A DNA stretch of 64,000 nucleotides from Muriicola jejuensis (lineage in GTDB: Bacteria; Bacteroidota; Bacteroidia; Flavobacteriales; Flavobacteriaceae), in NCBI RefSeq assembly GCF_010671595.1, contig NZ_JAABOP010000002.1:496001-560000 (forward strand). Reading direction: 5' to 3'. The notes beneath the pieces were generated by a model, which saw nothing but the letters and a program-made list of their open reading frames with translations, was not told where the DNA came from and searched no databases. The translations under genes were made by a program, and so were the position numbers. Shown here piece after piece: positions 35,426 through 45,008 of this stretch (position 1 is its first letter; each line of letters opens with the position of its first letter).

Positions 35426-37598
35426 TTTTGATGCTGTCTAGATAGTATTTCGCCTGGGTCTTCTGCCGGCCCACTTTTACAGTGACGGCGGAATCGGGCA
35501 GTTCCTGAAACATGAATTCATCGGTCCAGTCGTCCCCGATCGCGAAGACAAAATCGTACTCTTCACGGGTAAAAATACGCATTGCCGCCCTTCCTTTGTT
35601 CACATTGCTGCTTTTTATCTCCAAAACCTTGTTCCCATTCAGTACACTGAGGTCATCATTGGCGATCAGACTTCTGAGGACGGTATTGAGTTCCGAGGCC
35701 CGCTTTTGTCCAAAATCGGGGTCCGTATTCCGGTAATGCCAGGCCAGGGAGTAGTTCTTCTGCTCAATAAAACTCCCCGGAGTTCGGTCCACAAAGGATT
35801 CCAGGACGGGATATATCTTCTCCATCCAGTCCTTTTTGACGTTCTCCAGCATCACAAAATCCTCTCCTCCTTCTGAGAGCCATACCCCGTGTTCGACGAT
35901 CATATTGTATTTCTTTTTCAGGAACCAGCGCCCGAAGGTCTCCTTGTCCCTGCCGCTGATCAGATAGACATCGGTATCCTGTAAGGCGTTCAGTGAATCG
36001 AGTAGTCTGAAGAGATCCTCGTCCGGAGATGCTTTTTGGGGATCGTTGTGGAAACCTGCCAGGGTGCCGTCATAGTCCAGGAAAAGAAGTCTTTTCCCGG
36101 ATCCCCGGTATTCCTTCATGATGGTGTTGGTGAGGTCCACCGAAAGCCTGCGGGTGACGTAGGCCGGGTCCTTGTCGCGCTGATCCGTCAGGGATCGCAT
36201 AAAATCATTCGCCCACTTTTCCACGTTGTATCGCTCCAGCCTTTTCTGGAGGACCTCATTCCTGTCCTTTTGTTCCTTTACGGGCATTTGTATCGCTTTG
36301 TGAATGGTATCTGCGATCTGTTCGAAATTGTTAGGGTTGATGAGCAAAGCTTCATTCATCTCGTTAGCCGAACCAGCCATTTCGCTCAGTATAAGGACTC
36401 CGGACCGGTCCGTTCTTGTGGCGATATACTCTTTGGCCACGAGGTTCATGCCGTCCCGAATAGGGGTCAACCAGGCGATATCACAAGACGTATAGAGGTC
36501 GATGAGGTTCTCGAAGGGCATTGAGCGGTAGAAATACCATATGGGAGTCCAGCTTACGGTGGCCAGCTCCCCGTTGATCCGTCCCACGAGCTCATCGATC
36601 TCCCTTTTGAGGAGCTGGTACTGGGGAACATTGCTCCTGGAGGGCACGGCCAGGATGATGAGGCGCACCTTCTCCTTGTACTGGGGGTATTTGTTTAAAA
36701 AGTACTCATACGCATTGAGCCGTTTTGCGATCCCTTTGGAATAGTCGAGCCGGTCTATGGAAAGCAGGAACTTGGCATCCGGAGTGGATTCCTTGTGTTT
36801 GTTGAGCCGGCTCTGCAATTCGGATTGCTCCTTTTTGGGCAGGTCCCGGTGCTTTTTTGCCGCCTGGCTGAACTTTGCGTAATCGATCCCCATGGGAAAG
36901 GAATCCACCTTCACGATGCGGTCATCGAGGTAGATATCGTTAAAGCTGACCTCCAGCCCGAGGATGCGCCTGATGGAACTCAGGAAATGCCGTTCGTAAT
37001 CGTAGGTGTGAAAACCGATGAGGTCTGATCCAAGCAATCCCATCAGGACCTCTTCCCTCCAGGGGAGGGTCCGGAAGATCTCAAAAGAAGGGAATGGGAT
37101 GTGGAGGAAGAAACCAATAGAGGTCTCCGGCCGTTTCTCCCGGACCATCTGAGGTACGAGCATGAGTTGATAGTCGTGTACCCAGATAATATCATCGTCA
37201 TCGGCCTGTTCCAGAATAGCATCGGCAAACTTCTGATTCACCGCCTTATAGGTCTCCCAGCTGGAGAGTTCGAATTCGGAATATTCCAGGAAATAATGGA
37301 AGAGGGGCCAGATGGTGCGATTGCTGAACCCGTAGTAAAAGCCATCCACTTCCGCAGAGGTCAGTTTTACCTTTGAGGATCCGTGCTTTGCCAGGGCAGA
37401 ATCGATATCCTTTTCAAGCTCCTCCGGGATCTCTTCTTCCGTGAGGCCGCTCCACCCGATCCACAGGCTCTCACCTTCTGAGTGCACTGATTTCATCCCT
37501 GTTGCCAGTCCGCCCACACTAGGAATAGCGCTGATGCGTCCGTTGTCAATCTGCAATTGAACAGGCAATCTGTTTGAGATAATGATAGTTTTAGCCAT
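35382..37598 (-). CDS. otsAB: trehalose-6-phosphate synthase/phosphatase fusion
   Basis: A 738-residue bifunctional enzyme. Residues about 1-480 are a GT20 OtsA domain joining UDP-glucose and glucose 6-phosphate (GGLATGMKSVH, WIGWSG, HDYQLMLVPQ, HIPFPSFEIFRTLPWR, DRLDYSKGIAKRL, RDGMNLVAKEY). Residues about 500-738 are an OtsB HAD phosphatase (FLDYDGTLAGFH, LISGRDKETF, KGRAAMRI, GDDWTDEFMF). Together they make trehalose, a compatible solute, in two steps. The adjacent divergent GH15 gene, with 101 bases between starts, suggests linked turnover. Confidence 0.95.
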   Translation of the reverse strand: MAKTIIISNRLPVQLQIDNGRISAIPSVGGLATGMKSVHSEGESLWIGWSGLTEEEIPEELEKDIDSALAKHGSSKVKLTSAEVDGFYYGFSNRTIWPLFHYFLEYSEFELSSWETYKAVNQKFADAILEQADDDDIIWVHDYQLMLVPQMVREKRPETSIGFFLHIPFPSFEIFRTLPWREEVLMGLLGSDLIGFHTYDYERHFLSSIRRILGLEVSFNDIYLDDRIVKVDSFPMGIDYAKFSQAAKKHRDLPKKEQSELQSRLNKHKESTPDAKFLLSIDRLDYSKGIAKRLNAYEYFLNKYPQYKEKVRLIILAVPSRSNVPQYQLLKREIDELVGRINGELATVSWTPIWYFYRSMPFENLIDLYTSCDIAWLTPIRDGMNLVAKEYIATRTDRSGVLILSEMAGSANEMNEALLINPNNFEQIADTIHKAIQMPVKEQKDRNEVLQKRLERYNVEKWANDFMRSLTDQRDKDPAYVTRRLSVDLTNTIMKEYRGSGKRLLFLDYDGTLAGFHNDPQKASPDEDLFRLLDSLNALQDTDVYLISGRDKETFGRWFLKKKYNMIVEHGVWLSEGGEDFVMLENVKKDWMEKIYPVLESFVDRTPGSFIEQKNYSLAWHYRNTDPDFGQKRASELNTVLRSLIANDDLSVLNGNKVLEIKSSNVNKGRAAMRIFTREEYDFVFAIGDDWTDEFMFQELPDSAVTVKVGRQKTQAKYYLDSIKNVRDLLSRFTDKKV

Positions 37599-37699
37599 AA
37601 ATCGAGTGTTTTTGCCCTTTTTTCTTATTAATTTCTCTAAATTTCGGCAAATTGAAGCGTAAATCCAATGAAACCAGGATTTTTACGGGATTCTTATTT

Positions 37700-39499
37700 A
37701 TGGACAACTTAGATTACGGAATTATAGGAAATTGCAGGAGCGCCGCCCTGGTATCGAAGACAGCCTCCATCGAATGGTGTTGTCTGCCCGAATTCGACTC
37801 CTCCTCGGTGTTTGCCAAACTACTCGACGACAAGATCGGGGGCAGCTTTGGGATACAGGTATCTCCTGAATACAGTATCAAGCAACGCTACAAGAAGCAT
37901 ACGGCCATCCTCATCACCAGATTTGAAGAGGGAGACCACGTTTTTGAGGTACACGATTTTATGCCCAGATACGTCAAAGGACCCTCCCAGTACTACGCAC
38001 CCCCGGAAATCGTGCGTTTTGTCAAGCACATTTCAGGCAGGCCTAAATTTACGGCACAGTACGAACCCAGGCTGGCCTACGCAATGGGCAGGACGGACAC
38101 CTATGTTAAGAAGAATTTTGTCGTGAGCCTCACTCAGGGAGAGAAGTTCGAAACGGTATTCCTCTATACCTCATTCAATAAGAATGCGGTGGTGGAAGGC
38201 CGGGAGATAGAGGTCTCAGAGGATGGGTACTTCCTGCTGGCTTACAATGAGAAGATCTTCCAGCCCAGCACCAGGAAGACTTACCTCGAACTGGAAAGGA
38301 CCAAGGTATACTGGCTAAACTGGAGTAATAAGACCCCGAATTACAAAAAATACAACGCACAGATCAACCGAAGTGCCATCACCCTGAAATTGCTCACCTA
38401 CAACAAGACCGGGGCAGTTCTGGCCGCCGCCACTACGTCTTTGCCGGAGACCATAGGGGAGGTACGGAACTGGGATTACCGTTTCTGCTGGATACGGGAT
38501 GCCTCCATGGTGATCAAGGTCATGGCGGATCTGGGCCATACCAATGTGGCCAGGAGATACCTTCAATTCATCGTGGACCTGATCCCGGATAAGGACGAAA
38601 AGTTGCAGATCATGTACGGGATCAACAAGGAGAAAAAACTCACGGAGAAAACCCTGGATCACCTCAGCGGCTACAAGGGCTCTAAGCCTGTGAGGGTGGG
38701 CAATGCAGCGTACCAGCAAAGACAGAATGACATCTACGGTATCCTGATGGATGTGCTCTATGCCCAGTTGAACAAATTCAGCATGGACCTGGAGAACGGG
38801 GAAGAATTATGGGGGATCACCAAAGGGATCGTCTGGATCGTCTCCAAGCACTGGAGGGAACCCGACAAGGGGATCTGGGAATTCCGAACAGAGGACCGCC
38901 ATTTTACTTTTTCCAAGGTGTTATGCTGGGTGGCCATCGACCGCGCCATTAAGGTGGCAAGGATCTTCCGCAAGAACCGAAAGATAGAGAAATGGAATGC
39001 CCTGGAACAGGAGATCCGGGAAGACATCCTCACCCATGCGTGGAATGATGAAAAAAAGGCCTTTACCCAATCCTACGGCTCTCCGAACCTGGATGCCTCC
39101 GTCCTCCTGATGGAATACTATGGCTTTATCCCGGCGAAGGACCCCAGGTTTATCAGTACGGTAGAGGCCATAGAAAGGGAATTGAGCAATGACGGATTGC
39201 TGTATCGTTATAAGAATAAGGACGACTTTGGATTGCCCTCTTCATCCTTCACCATCTGCACCTTTTGGTTTATCAACAGCCTGTTCAAAATAGGGGAGGA
39301 GGAGAAGGCACAGGCCCTTTTCGACAAGGTGCTGGGCTACGGCAACCACCTCGGTCTTTTCAGTGAGGATATCGATTTCAAGACCAAACGGCTTCTCGGG
39401 AACTTCCCCCAGGCGTATTCTCACCTGGCCCTGATACAATGTGCTATCAACTTTTCCCAGAAGGCCACGGAACAGCGGGTCCTGGAGTCTATGCAGTGA
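37700..39499 (+). CDS. GH15 glycosidase (glucoamylase/trehalase-like)
   Basis: A 599-residue cytoplasmic GH15 enzyme. Family segments: DYGIIGNCRSAALVSKTASIEWCCLPEFDSSSVFAKLL (in parts), GEVRNWDYRFCWIRDASM, and the C-terminal SSSFTICTFWFINSL and LFSEDIDFKTKRLLGNFPQAYSH. GH15 proteins next to otsA genes are often trehalases or glucan hydrolases; trehalose or alpha-glucan is the likely substrate. ATG 37700 is preferred to one 48 bases upstream. Its stop lies 11 bases past that of the convergent decarboxylase, so the ends overlap. Confidence 0.92.
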   Translation: MDNLDYGIIGNCRSAALVSKTASIEWCCLPEFDSSSVFAKLLDDKIGGSFGIQVSPEYSIKQRYKKHTAILITRFEEGDHVFEVHDFMPRYVKGPSQYYAPPEIVRFVKHISGRPKFTAQYEPRLAYAMGRTDTYVKKNFVVSLTQGEKFETVFLYTSFNKNAVVEGREIEVSEDGYFLLAYNEKIFQPSTRKTYLELERTKVYWLNWSNKTPNYKKYNAQINRSAITLKLLTYNKTGAVLAAATTSLPETIGEVRNWDYRFCWIRDASMVIKVMADLGHTNVARRYLQFIVDLIPDKDEKLQIMYGINKEKKLTEKTLDHLSGYKGSKPVRVGNAAYQQRQNDIYGILMDVLYAQLNKFSMDLENGEELWGITKGIVWIVSKHWREPDKGIWEFRTEDRHFTFSKVLCWVAIDRAIKVARIFRKNRKIEKWNALEQEIREDILTHAWNDEKKAFTQSYGSPNLDASVLLMEYYGFIPAKDPRFISTVEAIERELSNDGLLYRYKNKDDFGLPSSSFTICTFWFINSLFKIGEEEKAQALFDKVLGYGNHLGLFSEDIDFKTKRLLGNFPQAYSHLALIQCAINFSQKATEQRVLESMQ

Positions 39500-40922
39500 T
39501 CCTTCTGCCTTTTTCCTTTACCAGGGCCAGCAGGGCTTCCAGGTCACTGGTAGTGGTAAAAGGGTTCATGATGGTACACCTGAGATACTGCACCTTTTTG
39601 ATCCTGGTCTGAACAATGTAAAATTCACCTTCTTCAAGTAATTCCTTCCTGATCCCTCTGTTGATCTCATCGAGTTCAGCAGCATTGAGACCTTGTTGGG
39701 TATAGCGAAAGCAAACGATGTTGGAATGAGGCCTGACGGCCAGTTCGAGCGCCGGATCCGCTTCGATCATCCCGGCCAGTACCCTTCCCAGGTCGTAAAG
39801 GGCGGTCACATTCTCGTCAAAGAGTTCTTCCCCATAGGTTTTCCACAGCAGGAACCATTGAAGGCTCATCATGGTCTTGGTGCATTCGAAGGTGCGTTTG
39901 GCCAGGTTAAACCAGTCCTCTTCTTCCGAATGCTGCAGGAGGTATTCAGCTTCCTGGCTGAAGGTAGTGTGCGAATGATGCCCCTCCCTGAAGAGGAGGG
40001 CAGTGGTGATAGTAGACATCAGCATCATCTTATGCCCGTCGATCACGACGGAGTCTGCGCGATGTATCCCTCTGACCGTCTCTTTGTATTTCCTGGAAAA
40101 AACCGCGGCTCCTCCATGGGCGGCATCGACGTGGAACCACATCCCCTTTTCTGAGCAGAAATCGGCGAGGGTATGGAGGTCGTCGTACACACCTGTCGCC
40201 GTGGAGGGAGCACTTCCAACCAGGGCAAAAACCTGCAAGCCTTTCTTCCTGGCGTCTTCGTAATAGGCATTCAATACGGAAGTGTCCATGGAAAAATCCG
40301 GCCTGACCGGTACTTTGATGATCCCTTCGGAACCGAGCCCCATAATCCTGGCCGCCCGGTCTATGCAGTAGTGCGCTTCCTCTGAGACCATGACCGCGAG
40401 CCTGTTTCCATGGCCGTTTAGCCATACATCTTCCTCGAGCTTGGCTTTCCTGGCAGACAGCAGGGCGGTTAAATTGGCCAGTGTTCCCCCGGAGGTCAAT
40501 AGCCCCCGCGCCTTATCGTCAAATCCTATTTTCTCAGCGAGCAGATCGGTAATGATGCGTTCCATGGCCGAGGGAGCCATCCCCATCTCGTATACGGCCA
40601 TGCCGTTGTTGAGGAGGGAACTCACGAGCCCGCACAGCGCTGCCTGGGGTGCCGGGGCACAGACCTGGTGCCCGATATATCTGGGATGATGTACATGGGT
40701 AGTGCGCTTTAAGACCTGGGGGAAAAAATCGGAACGCGATTGATCCTTGAAGAATTCCATCCAGAAATCCCTTTCGTCTTCAGGCTTTTGGTAATGGATC
40801 ACCTTTTCTGCCGATCCACTCAGGGTGGCACGCAGGTGATCGGCCATGAGGTCGATCAGTTCATGTCCCTGCTGCCGTAATCTGTTCGGATCGTACACCT
40901 TTTGTAAAACAGGAGTCTTCAT
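39489..40922 (-). CDS. PLP-dependent amino acid decarboxylase (group II)
   Basis: A 477-residue PLP enzyme of the aromatic-amino-acid/glutamate/diaminobutyrate decarboxylase family. HVDAAHGG at 264-271 places the cofactor-binding Asp and His, and Lys298 (DGHKMML) is the Schiff-base lysine. TSGGTLAN near 143 binds phosphate. Substrate cannot be read from the sequence; diaminobutyrate, tyrosine or aspartate are possible. Shares 11 bases with the 3' end of the convergent GH15 gene. Confidence 0.87.
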   Translation of the reverse strand: MKTPVLQKVYDPNRLRQQGHELIDLMADHLRATLSGSAEKVIHYQKPEDERDFWMEFFKDQSRSDFFPQVLKRTTHVHHPRYIGHQVCAPAPQAALCGLVSSLLNNGMAVYEMGMAPSAMERIITDLLAEKIGFDDKARGLLTSGGTLANLTALLSARKAKLEEDVWLNGHGNRLAVMVSEEAHYCIDRAARIMGLGSEGIIKVPVRPDFSMDTSVLNAYYEDARKKGLQVFALVGSAPSTATGVYDDLHTLADFCSEKGMWFHVDAAHGGAAVFSRKYKETVRGIHRADSVVIDGHKMMLMSTITTALLFREGHHSHTTFSQEAEYLLQHSEEEDWFNLAKRTFECTKTMMSLQWFLLWKTYGEELFDENVTALYDLGRVLAGMIEADPALELAVRPHSNIVCFRYTQQGLNAAELDEINRGIRKELLEEGEFYIVQTRIKKVQYLRCTIMNPFTTTSDLEALLALVKEKGRRITA

Positions 40923-41041
40923 AAACCGGTAAATCTTGAATTCAGGGATAAAGGTAGACCTAAGGCGTCATTTCAACTTCAAGGAGGTGTGAAATTTTTT
41001 AAGAAGACCTCGAAAAAGGCCGGAATTGCTTCCTAAATTTC

Positions 41042-41049
41042 TACATTTG
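41042..41049 (+). promoter_or_regulatory. -7 box of the M49 peptidase gene
   Basis: TACATTTG is an exact match to the Bacteroidota -7 consensus TAnnTTTG, 28 bases before ATG 41078. No good -33 TTG lies at 17-23 bases; one lies 13 bases upstream. Confidence 0.5.
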
Positions 41050-41077
41050 GGGATCAACGACAAACAGCTATTACATC

Positions 41078-43099
41078 ATGAGATTACCTAGATTAATGAT
41101 TGCCATACTGGCCATTGGGCTTTTTTGGTCCTGCGCGGATAAAGAAACCCAGGAAACCCCTCAGGGGTTGGAATCCGCCTCATTCGAATACCTGGTAGAC
41201 CGGTTTGCCGATATCCAGGTCCTGAGATATCAGGTGCCCGGGTTCGACGAACTGAGCTTCAACCAGAAAAAACTCGTGTACGCACTTACCCAGGCCGGAC
41301 TGGCGGGCCGTGACATCATGTGGGACCAGAACTACAGGCATAACCTCCATATCCGGAGGGCACTGGAGAAGATATACACCTCATTTGACGGGGACCGGTC
41401 TTCGGAAGACTGGAAGGCCTTTGAGACCTATTTAAAAAGGGTGTGGTTCTCCAACGGTATCCACCACCACTATTCCAATGACAAGTTGGAACCGGGGTTC
41501 TCACCTGAATTTCTGAGCATGTTGCTGAAGGCTACGGGCACGGAATTGAACGGGGAACCCTTTGAGGTGATCTTCAACGATCAGGATGCCAAGAAGGTCA
41601 ATAAGAAGAAAGGCATTGACAATATAGCGGAATCTGCTGTTAATTTCTACGATCCGGGGATCACCACTGCTCAGGTACAGGCCTTTTATGCCACGGCAGA
41701 TAAAGGACCGGAAGGACGACCTGTAGAGACGGGCCTGAATTCTAAGCTCGTCCTGCGCGACGGGAAGATCGTGGAAGAGGTGTACAAATCAGGAGGGCTG
41801 TACGGCTCGGCCATAGATGAGATGATCAAGTGGTTGGAGATGGCCAAGGGTCTGGCTGAGAACGAGCAGCAGGCCAAAACTTTGGAATTGCTGATTGAAT
41901 ACTACAGGACAGGCAGCCTGGCTACCTGGGATGAATACGCCATATCCTGGGTCAATTCCCGGGAAGGAGATATCGACTGGATCACCGGCTTTGTGGAGGT
42001 GTACAACGATCCCCTTGGCTACAAAGGATCTTATGAGACCATCGTACAGATCAAGGATTTTGAGATGTCCAAACAAATGGCGGTACTTTCGGAGAACGCC
42101 CAGTGGTTCGAGGACCAGTCGCCCCTGATGGAGGAACACAAAAAGAAAAACGTTGTGGGGATCTCCTATAAGACGGTGAACGTAGCCGGAGAAGCCGGAG
42201 ATTCTTCCCCCAGCACGCCCATCGGGGTCAACCTGCCCAACAACAACTGGATCAGGCAGGAGCACGGGAGTAAATCGGTCTCCCTGGGGAATATCATCGA
42301 TGCCTATAACAACGCAGGGGAGGCCGGCAGGTTAAAGGAATTCGCCTTTAATGAGGAAGAGATCGCCCGGGAGGAGAAATATGGGACATCGGCCTCAAAA
42401 CTCCTGACTGCACTCCACGAGGTAGTAGGACACGCATCCGGCCAGCTGAACGAGGGCGTTGGCCAGCCCAAGGAGACCCTGAAGAACTACGCCTCTACCA
42501 TGGAAGAGGGGAGGGCCGACCTGGTGGGGCTCTATTACCTGATGGACCCCAAACTACAGGAGCTCGGCCTTACCGATAACTGGGAGGAACTGGGCAAGAC
42601 CGCCTACGACCGATATATCCGAAATGGGCTGGTCACGCAGCTGATCCGGATCGAACTGGGAGATGATGTGGAGGAAGACCACATGGTAAACCGCCAGTGG
42701 GTCTCTGCCTGGGTCTTTGAGAAAGGACAGGCAGACAATGTGGTTGAAAAGGTGGTCAGGGATGGAAAGACCTATTACCACATTAACGATTATGCCAGAC
42801 TGAGGGAACTGTTTGGCCAGCTGCTGAAGGAAACCCAGAGGATCAAATCGGAAGGGGATTTTAAGGCGGCACAGGATCTGGTAGAGGGCTATGGTGTAAA
42901 GGTAGACCAGGAGCTGCACGCAGAAGTACTCCAAAGGAACTCGGCCTTTAAAACGCCTCCCTATAGCGGTTTTGTAAATCCGGGAATCGTTCCGGTAGAG
43001 AACACGGAAGAGGACATCGTGGATTTCAAACTCGAATGGCCGGAGACCTTCGAGGAACAGATGCTATCCTATTCAAAGAAATACAGCTTTCTGAAGTAA
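41078..43099 (+). CDS. dipeptidyl peptidase III (M49) lipoprotein
   Basis: A 673-residue lipoprotein (IGLFWSCADKE, lipid Cys near residue 19). The M49 zinc motif HEVVGH is at 447-452 (family HELLGH) and EEGRAD at 476-481 supplies the third ligand (EECRAE in eukaryotic DPP3). It cleaves dipeptides from the N-termini of short peptides. Similar flavobacterial proteins are sometimes misnamed dihydrofolate reductase; nothing here supports that. Anchoring in the envelope fits peptide scavenging. A terminator follows. Confidence 0.92.
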   Translation: MRLPRLMIAILAIGLFWSCADKETQETPQGLESASFEYLVDRFADIQVLRYQVPGFDELSFNQKKLVYALTQAGLAGRDIMWDQNYRHNLHIRRALEKIYTSFDGDRSSEDWKAFETYLKRVWFSNGIHHHYSNDKLEPGFSPEFLSMLLKATGTELNGEPFEVIFNDQDAKKVNKKKGIDNIAESAVNFYDPGITTAQVQAFYATADKGPEGRPVETGLNSKLVLRDGKIVEEVYKSGGLYGSAIDEMIKWLEMAKGLAENEQQAKTLELLIEYYRTGSLATWDEYAISWVNSREGDIDWITGFVEVYNDPLGYKGSYETIVQIKDFEMSKQMAVLSENAQWFEDQSPLMEEHKKKNVVGISYKTVNVAGEAGDSSPSTPIGVNLPNNNWIRQEHGSKSVSLGNIIDAYNNAGEAGRLKEFAFNEEEIAREEKYGTSASKLLTALHEVVGHASGQLNEGVGQPKETLKNYASTMEEGRADLVGLYYLMDPKLQELGLTDNWEELGKTAYDRYIRNGLVTQLIRIELGDDVEEDHMVNRQWVSAWVFEKGQADNVVEKVVRDGKTYYHINDYARLRELFGQLLKETQRIKSEGDFKAAQDLVEGYGVKVDQELHAEVLQRNSAFKTPPYSGFVNPGIVPVENTEEDIVDFKLEWPETFEEQMLSYSKKYSFLK

Positions 43100-43120
43100 C
43101 CTTGGGTTTACTACAAAATA

Positions 43121-43147
43121 AAACCGCCCTGCTGGGCGGTTTTTTCT
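43121..43147. terminator. terminator between the M49 peptidase and acyl-CoA dehydrogenase genes
   Basis: Stem AACCGCCC / GGGCGGTT, loop TGCT, then TTTTTTCTTTT. Clean for the plus-strand peptidase gene; A-rich left side allows use by the minus-strand fad unit too. Confidence 0.92.
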
Positions 43148-43169
43148 TTTCTCATATGGTAGCTCGAAA

Positions 43170-44984
43170 CTATCCGTCAAAGGTGTAGCGATTGTCTGCT
43201 GCGACCTTATCTGCGATCTTGTTCCTCAGGGCGACCACGTTGGGGGGATTGGTGTACTTGGTATACCGTTTTAATCCCATGAGCATCATTCGCTGCTCAT
43301 CCCCTTCAGCAAAGGAAACGATGGCTTCTTTCCCTTTTTTGATCACCAGGTCGACCGCCTCGTATAAGTAAAGCCGCGTCATGGCGATCTGAATCTCCTG
43401 GGCCGCCTCACCCTCCCGTTTGGCATTCTTCTCGGTCCTGAGCAGGGTCGATTCGGCCATATAGATTTCGATAAGGATATCCGCTGCGGCCAGAAGCACT
43501 TGCTGGTGTGATTCCAGGTCCGGGCCGAATTTTTGTACGGCGCTGCCCGCTACCATCAGGAATACTTTTTTGAGTCGGGCGATCAGATCTTTTTCCTCTG
43601 CGAACAACTCCGAAAAATCAGGGGTCTCGAAGGAGGGGATGCCCATGAGTTCTTCCCCGACGGCTGTCGCCGGACCGAGGAGGTCCACATGGCCCTTCAT
43701 GGCCTTTTTTACGAGCATTCCAACTGCGAGCATACGGTTGATCTCGTTGGTCCCTTCGTATATCCTCGCGATACGAGCATCCCTCCAGGCCTTCTCCATA
43801 GGGGTGTCTGCGCTGAAGCCCATCCCCCCGAAGATCTGAATTCCTTCATCCGTCGTGTTCTGAACATCCTCAGAAACGGCTACCTTCAGGATAGAGCATT
43901 CGATGGCGTATTCCTCTACGCCCTTGAGTTCTGCTTCCTGGTGGCTATTTCCCTCTGCCACGCGAATGGCGATCCTGTCCTCTATGTTTTTTGCAGCGCG
44001 GTAACAGGCAGATTCTCCGGCATAGACATTGATAGACATCTGTGCGATCTTGGCCTTGATGGCCCCGAAATTCACGATGGGTGTTTTGAACTGTATGCGC
44101 TCATTTGCATATTTCACCGCTTCCGTGGTGACCCGGCGTTGTGCCTCCAGACATGCCGCAGCCAGCTTGATACGCCCCACGTTTAGTGCATTCATCGCGA
44201 TCTTGAAGCCGTTGCCCCTTTCTGAGAGCATATTTTCCACGGGTACTTTGGTCTCGTTAAAGAATACCTGGCGGGTAGAGGAGGAGTGTATACCCAGCTT
44301 CTTTTCTTCTTCCCCTAGAGAGATCCCGTTCTTGGGGTCGTTCTCTACGATAAACCCGGTTATGTTCTTGTCGTCTTCAATACGCGCAAAGACGATAAAG
44401 AGGTTGCAGAACCCGGCATTGGAGATCCACATCTTTTGTCCGGTGATACTGTAATACTTCTTGTCTGCGGAAAGCACTGCCTTAGTCTTGCCTGAATTGG
44501 CATCAGACCCGGCTCCCGGCTCTGTAAGGCAGTACGCCCCAAACCACTCACCGGTGGCCAGTTTGGGAACGTATTTTTGCTTTTGTTCTTCCGTTCCGTA
44601 CAGGGTGATGGGCAGAGTACCTATCCCGGTATGGGCTCCGAAGGCCGTGCTGAAGGACCCCGTAGCCCCCGAGATATAGTCGCATACGAGCATGGTGGAG
44701 ACAAAGCCCATTCCCATACCGCCATAGGCTTCAGGCACTGCAATGCTCAGGAAGCCCAGTTCTCCTGCTTTTCGCATGCACTCCTCGGTAAAGGCGTAGT
44801 CTTTTTTTTCAAAACGCTCCCAATGGGCCCAAATTTCCCTTTCTACGAATTCTTTGGTGCTCTCGCGCATCATCCTTTGTTCCTCGTTGAGGTCCTCGAG
44901 GGTGAAAACATCCTCGCACTGGGTTTCTTTGACGAGGAACTGTCCTCCCCTGAGAATATCTTTTTTCAATGTTTCAGTACTCAT
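43170..44984 (-). CDS. acyl-CoA dehydrogenase
   Basis: A 604-residue FAD enzyme that makes the trans-2-enoyl-CoA in beta-oxidation. Motifs: YCLTEPGAGSDANSGKT, KMWISNAGF and YEGTNEINRML with the catalytic-base Glu region. It is longer than short-chain dehydrogenases (about 380) because of an extra C-terminal helical domain of about 170 residues, as in VLCAD/ACAD9-type enzymes. Last gene of the marR-led fad unit, 24 bases after the thiolase. Confidence 0.94.
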   Translation of the reverse strand: MSTETLKKDILRGGQFLVKETQCEDVFTLEDLNEEQRMMRESTKEFVEREIWAHWERFEKKDYAFTEECMRKAGELGFLSIAVPEAYGGMGMGFVSTMLVCDYISGATGSFSTAFGAHTGIGTLPITLYGTEEQKQKYVPKLATGEWFGAYCLTEPGAGSDANSGKTKAVLSADKKYYSITGQKMWISNAGFCNLFIVFARIEDDKNITGFIVENDPKNGISLGEEEKKLGIHSSSTRQVFFNETKVPVENMLSERGNGFKIAMNALNVGRIKLAAACLEAQRRVTTEAVKYANERIQFKTPIVNFGAIKAKIAQMSINVYAGESACYRAAKNIEDRIAIRVAEGNSHQEAELKGVEEYAIECSILKVAVSEDVQNTTDEGIQIFGGMGFSADTPMEKAWRDARIARIYEGTNEINRMLAVGMLVKKAMKGHVDLLGPATAVGEELMGIPSFETPDFSELFAEEKDLIARLKKVFLMVAGSAVQKFGPDLESHQQVLLAAADILIEIYMAESTLLRTEKNAKREGEAAQEIQIAMTRLYLYEAVDLVIKKGKEAIVSFAEGDEQRMMLMGLKRYTKYTNPPNVVALRNKIADKVAADNRYTFDG

Positions 44985-45008
44985 GGTCGTATATAATTTG
45001 AAGGTGTT

